Source of the DNA: Streptomyces parvus
GTDB taxonomy: Bacteria > Actinomycetota > Actinomycetes > Streptomycetales > Streptomycetaceae
Assembly: GCF_032121415.1 (NCBI RefSeq)
Contig: NZ_CP135079.1
Location: 3,472,001 to 3,536,000, forward strand
Length of the DNA stretch: 64,000 nucleotides
Direction of reading: 5' to 3'
Below the pieces are notes generated by a model. The model saw only the letters and a list, made by a program, of their open reading frames with translations, searched no databases and was not told the DNA's origin. Positions 61,094-64,000 of the stretch are shown here, in pieces; within the stretch, counting starts at the first letter, position 1; each line of letters starts with the position of its first letter. Made by a program: the position numbers and the translations under genes.

Positions 61094-62644
61094 TCAGGCG
61101 GTGGGTTCGCTGAGCTGGGGGTGGGTGAGGTAGCGCGGGGAGGGCGGCCGGCCGCGTCCTCCGGTCTTGGCGACGGGTTGGGCCCGGACGTACCCGTGGT
61201 CTTCCAACAGGTCCAGCGCGGGGTCGAGGTCTGCGACGGTGGGGAACTCGGCCCGGGAGAGCTTGCTCATGACTTCGCGTTTGCTGACCTCGGCCCACTG
61301 GTTGGCCCGGAGCAGGTCCAGGACGGTGCGGGCGCGGTTGGCGGTGTGGTCGGCGCCCATGAGGTCGAACACCGCCAGGGCGTGGCCGGTGAAGTAGTCC
61401 GCGAGCTTGATGGCGTCGCGCATGGTGTCGGCGGTGACGGGCTGGGTGTGCCCGTTGTCCGTGTGCGCGGCCAGGTGGAGCAGCCCAGCAAGTCGGGCGG
61501 TCGCGCCGCCCAGCTTCGCGGCCCAGTTCCTGATGTGCCCCAGGTCCCCGCCCCGCTTGCGCAGCCGCGGTTCCTGCCGACGCTCGTAAGCGGCCAGCGC
61601 CTCATTGGCCTCGGGAGTGAGCTGGAGTACAGCCGGGTCGGTCCACCCAGCCAGGGACATCACCAGGGAGGTCACGCGCTCCTCGTACAGGTCGGCCACG
61701 TCCTCGGCCAGGGGCTCGGGGGTGACTTCCCGATAGCCCACTAGGTCCTCCGGGAGGGAGTACAGGAACCTGCCCAACAGGCCCCTGTCGCCCGCTCCCT
61801 TGATGCGGCTGATGTCTTCCAGGACGGAGGGCTGAACGGTCTGGCCCATGGTGAGGGCGGGGGAGTCGATGAACTCCTCACGCCCACGGCGGTCCACCCG
61901 CAGGCGGTCCCCTGCGTGGCCCTTGAGGAAGGGCTCCATGTTGGGGGTGCCGGAGTAGCGTCCGGCGATGATGTCGAAGATCCCGCCCTCGGCCGACATC
62001 ACCGACAACCGTCCGCCCTGTTCGGCCAGCAGCGAGGAGATGACCTCCGGGGTGGCGTCGTCGGCCAGCAGCCGGGGCTTGTTGGGCACGGTGACGGCCT
62101 CGGCGGCTTGTCCGAGGCTGATGGCTTCGGCCATGAGCTGATCGCGCTTGTCGGCGTCCGCGCGGGCTGCCTTAGTGGCTGCGTTGTCCGCGACTTCCTT
62201 GGCGAGCCTCGCGGTCAGTTCGGCCTCGATGATGGCCCCGGCCGCCTTGGTGGCCATCAGCTTCTCGCACGTGTAGAGCGGGTCCGTCATCAGCCCGAAC
62301 ACGGCGCTCTTGCGGCTGCCCGGGGGCAGAGCCATGACGACGAAGAGGTTCGTGGGCTCCCGCCACCGGCCCCGGACATGGACGGTGGCGCGGCCTCCGG
62401 CAGCGGTCGCCAGGACCGCGAGCGCGAGCGACCCCGCAGCATCCACCGCCGTTTGCGTCTCCTCCGCGACCCCACGCACGAAGTCACCGAGCCAGGGAGG
62501 GAAGACCTCCGTGGGAAACGCCGGCAGTTCGCGGCGGGCGGTCAGCGGGATCGGGTCGTCCCACGCGGACACGGCTTCCTGCTGTGCGTCCAGAGCGGCG
62601 AACCCGGGCCACAGGTCCGCACTGTCCACAGGCTGTGCGCTCAT
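61094..62644 (-). CDS. DUF3987 protein (YfjI-like), element replication
   Basis: A 516-residue protein of the DUF3987 family, often found with Prim-Pol genes in AICEs. A P-loop-like segment is seen in VVMALPPGSRKSAVFGLM, where the Gly before Lys is Arg. Other features are a charged helix (AELTARLAKEVADNAATKAA), SVMSAEGGIFDIIAGRYSGT and GDRGLLGRFLYSLPEDLVGY. The C-terminal ~80 residues look like a winged helix (VSKREVMSKLSRAEFPTVAD). ATG at 62644 overlaps the Prim-Pol stop (ATGA), so the two are translationally coupled and probably work together in replication. Confidence 0.88.
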   Translation of the reverse strand: MSAQPVDSADLWPGFAALDAQQEAVSAWDDPIPLTARRELPAFPTEVFPPWLGDFVRGVAEETQTAVDAAGSLALAVLATAAGGRATVHVRGRWREPTNLFVVMALPPGSRKSAVFGLMTDPLYTCEKLMATKAAGAIIEAELTARLAKEVADNAATKAARADADKRDQLMAEAISLGQAAEAVTVPNKPRLLADDATPEVISSLLAEQGGRLSVMSAEGGIFDIIAGRYSGTPNMEPFLKGHAGDRLRVDRRGREEFIDSPALTMGQTVQPSVLEDISRIKGAGDRGLLGRFLYSLPEDLVGYREVTPEPLAEDVADLYEERVTSLVMSLAGWTDPAVLQLTPEANEALAAYERRQEPRLRKRGGDLGHIRNWAAKLGGATARLAGLLHLAAHTDNGHTQPVTADTMRDAIKLADYFTGHALAVFDLMGADHTANRARTVLDLLRANQWAEVSKREVMSKLSRAEFPTVADLDPALDLLEDHGYVRAQPVAKTGGRGRPPSPRYLTHPQLSEPTA

Positions 62645-63567
62645 GCCGCACTCGCCTCCAAAGCGCCGCCACGGACGAGGCCGGAGCGGATCGCGGTGCG
62701 GCACTCCGATGCGGACAGGCCGACCGACAGTCCGGCGCTCATCAGCTCACCGGTGACGGTGGCCTCGGTCAGGTCCTCAGTGCGGATCAGGCGGGCCAGG
62801 GCGTAGGCGGCGAAGTACACCGACCGATTACGACCGCCCTCACGGGCGGACAGCACCTTTTCCAGCTCCCCGCGCAAGGCGGTGGTGCTGTAGGCGGTGG
62901 CGTTGCGCATCCGGGCCGACAGCTCCGACAGGGGCATCGGTGCGGGTGCGGGCCGGGTGGTGAGCAGGTCACCGAGCCACGCAGGGAGGGGGGCGGCAGG
63001 GGCCTCGTGAATGACCTCATAGCCCCCGGTGCCGATCAGGCTTCCGGCGCCGACCACGTACCCGCCCCAGGCTCGGGTGTCGACCTTCCACCCCAGGGTG
63101 CCGCCCGTGCTGCGTAGCGTCTTTCCCTCGGGGGCGGTGAAGTACAGGTGCTGTCCGCCACGGCGGGTGCGCACGGTGTACGTCTCGGTCGGCAGCCGCT
63201 CACCAGCGCGCTCGCACAGGGCGGCGAACACGTCCAGACCATCGGCCATGCCCGCCCACTCTGACGGTGCGGTGTCCTCGGCGTCCTTGGGCAGGTCCAG
63301 GTCCACCACGACGAGACCAGCGGGACCGGTGGCGATCCCCACGTTGTACGGGGCCGACTCCCAGCAGACGCGGATGCTGTCCGCGCTCAGGGTGGCGCGC
63401 TGTTCCGGGGTGCGGTGGCCGTCCGTGCAGCGGCCGGTGCCGGGGCAGGTGCGTTCCGGGTGTCCGGCGGGCCGCTTGTCGCCGGGGCGGATGGGGAAGA
63501 CGGGCCAGCCGCGCTCTGCGGCGGCGAGGGCTGCGGACAGCAGCGGGGCCTTGCGGTCATGCGTCAT
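62641..63567 (-). CDS. Bifunctional DNA primase/polymerase (Prim-Pol), element replication
   Basis: A 308-residue AEP-superfamily protein. Landmarks are GWPVFPIRPGDKRPAG (~20-35), a Cys/His group (CPGTGRCTDGH), NVGIATGPAGLVVVDLDLPK with the catalytic Asp-x-Asp at DLD (~94), RTRRGGQHLYFTAP with the third motif His, and GGYVVGAGSLIGTGGYEV. It would prime and extend DNA at the element origin. The C-terminal ~100 residues form a separate helical domain (GGRNRSVYFAAYALARLIRT). ATG at 63567 behind GGAG. Confidence 0.92.
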   Translation of the reverse strand: MTHDRKAPLLSAALAAAERGWPVFPIRPGDKRPAGHPERTCPGTGRCTDGHRTPEQRATLSADSIRVCWESAPYNVGIATGPAGLVVVDLDLPKDAEDTAPSEWAGMADGLDVFAALCERAGERLPTETYTVRTRRGGQHLYFTAPEGKTLRSTGGTLGWKVDTRAWGGYVVGAGSLIGTGGYEVIHEAPAAPLPAWLGDLLTTRPAPAPMPLSELSARMRNATAYSTTALRGELEKVLSAREGGRNRSVYFAAYALARLIRTEDLTEATVTGELMSAGLSVGLSASECRTAIRSGLVRGGALEASAA

Positions 63568-63652
63568 GCTGGAGGTCTCCAGTTCTGTTGAGGGCTGGGA
63601 GACAAGGGCGGCCCCGGATCTTTTGCCGAGAAGGGGGCCGCCCTTGGCGCAG

Positions 63653-64000
63653 CTACTGGTCGTGCTTGAGGTCGACAGCGGGGAGTTTGGGGAGCCCGGC
63701 GCGGTTGATGGCGTGCGGGTTGTAGCCGGGCAGGGTGGCGCGGGTGATGAGTGCGGTGGCGAGCTGCTCGGCGTACGCGGCCCCGGTCCGGGCGGCTTCG
63801 ATCTGCGCTCCGGCGCGCAGGGCTTCGACGCGTTCGACGTGTGCGTGTTCCTCACGCCGCACGGTGGTGTGCCGTTCGTGGGCGGTGCGTTCGCGGCGGT
63901 CGGTGCGCCAGTAGCGGGCGGCGATCCCGTACGCCACGGCGGTGGCCACCGCCCACAGCAGGATCGGCAGCGACCAGCCGTCGGCGTATCCGGAGACCCC
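63653..64000 (-). CDS. Small membrane protein of the element (5' end beyond window)
   Basis: The frame is open to the right edge. The visible part begins with a membrane segment (WSLPILLWAVATAVAYGIAA) and continues with a charged helical region (RYWRTDRRERTAHERHTTVR REEHAHVERVEALRAG) that may be a coiled coil, then a short tail (LPGYNPHAINRAGLPKLPAV). No family recognised; AICEs commonly carry small membrane proteins next to rep and spread genes. A GTG at 63949 would give 98 residues but would cut the membrane segment. Confidence 0.6.
   Translation of the reverse strand, partial: GVSGYADGWSLPILLWAVATAVAYGIAARYWRTDRRERTAHERHTTVRREEHAHVERVEALRAGAQIEAARTGAAYAEQLATALITRATLPGYNPHAINRAGLPKLPAVDLKHDQ

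Larger units (their letters stand above)
57391..64000. mobile_element. Integrated actinomycete element (AICE-type) at tRNA-Ser, left part
   Basis: The order tRNA 3' end, cargo, tyrosine integrase, excisionase-like gene, DUF3987 gene and Prim-Pol gene, all on the minus strand, is that of AICEs with primase-polymerase replication. The attL core should lie within the 3' half of the tRNA (approx. 57425-57480), which the integrated copy would restore intact. No second copy of the tRNA 3' end is seen before 64000, so attR and the transfer genes are outside the window. The cargo gene is clearly lower in GC than the chromosome. Confidence 0.85.

Noticed and set aside
57391..64000. A second att copy of the tRNA-Ser 3' end inside the window
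   Set aside because: The CCCACACCCACCGCCA end occurs only at the tRNA, so the right boundary must be outside.

Overview
The window is high-GC actinobacterial DNA and almost certainly comes from a Streptomyces chromosome. The evidence is strong G/C bias at third codon positions, the ssgR-ssgA sporulation pair, a Rex-box cydAB-cydCD operon, DUF5326 and DUF5926 proteins, and GTG or leaderless starts. Gene order (ssgR-ssgA, thiC, hisC-cydAB-cydCD, kptA, serS, pheA, dtpA/copper genes, htrA, tRNA-Ser) resembles, from memory, the arm near oriC in S. coelicolor. Two perfect parS centromere sites, one one-mismatch parS-like site, and two clusters of DnaA boxes outside oriC support an origin-proximal position.

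Layout. 1-6.9 kb: a truncated GNAT gene, a divergent MarR/MFS efflux pair, a double GNAT acetyltransferase, a frameshifted membrane-protein gene, a Nudix hydrolase, a PLP Cys/Met-metabolism enzyme, a holin-family protein, a cupin and DUF5326. 7-12 kb: ssgR-ssgA, a YibE/F membrane protein, and thiC behind a TPP riboswitch. 12-16.3 kb: DUF805, a membrane protein, a metallophosphoesterase and a LacI regulator. 16.6-24.1 kb: hisC-type aminotransferase, then cydA, cydB and the fused cydCD (cytochrome bd oxidase and its ABC assembly exporter) under a Rex operator. 24.2-31.6 kb: a DevS-like sensor kinase, HAD phosphatase, LLM-class oxidoreductase, KptA, and a MerR/EphD-like operon. 31.8-40 kb: a four-gene ABC-2 system, a frameshifted regulator-like gene, HAD-serS, a 640-bp non-coding DnaA-box region, and pheA. 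40-46.3 kb: an extracellular copper-handling operon (ycnI, sco, PCuAC, copCD, Tat-exported DyP peroxidase) plus a membrane protein. 46.5-57.3 kb: two RsbW-type ATPases, a SpoIIE-type phosphatase, pepP, a primase/polymerase-domain protein, a secreted protein, SEC-C/DUF5926, GDPD and HtrA. 57.4-64 kb: a tRNA-Ser(UGA) gene with an integrated actinomycete-type element that runs past the right edge.

The mobile element carries a DUF5677/HEPN-like cargo gene next to the tRNA, a tyrosine integrase, an excisionase-like regulator, an AT-richer intergenic region with eight copies of a CCACAGAAA-type iteron, a DUF3987 protein and a primase-polymerase. This is the layout of an AICE that replicates by a Prim-Pol module. 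The tra genes and attR must lie beyond the window.

The least explained signals are the iteron array (possible element origin or Xis site), the tRNA-proximal cargo gene flanked by a 13-bp repeat, the two DnaA-box clusters, the degenerate repeat tract at 50.5 kb, and two genes broken by single-base shifts, several of them at homopolymers, which may be sequencing errors.
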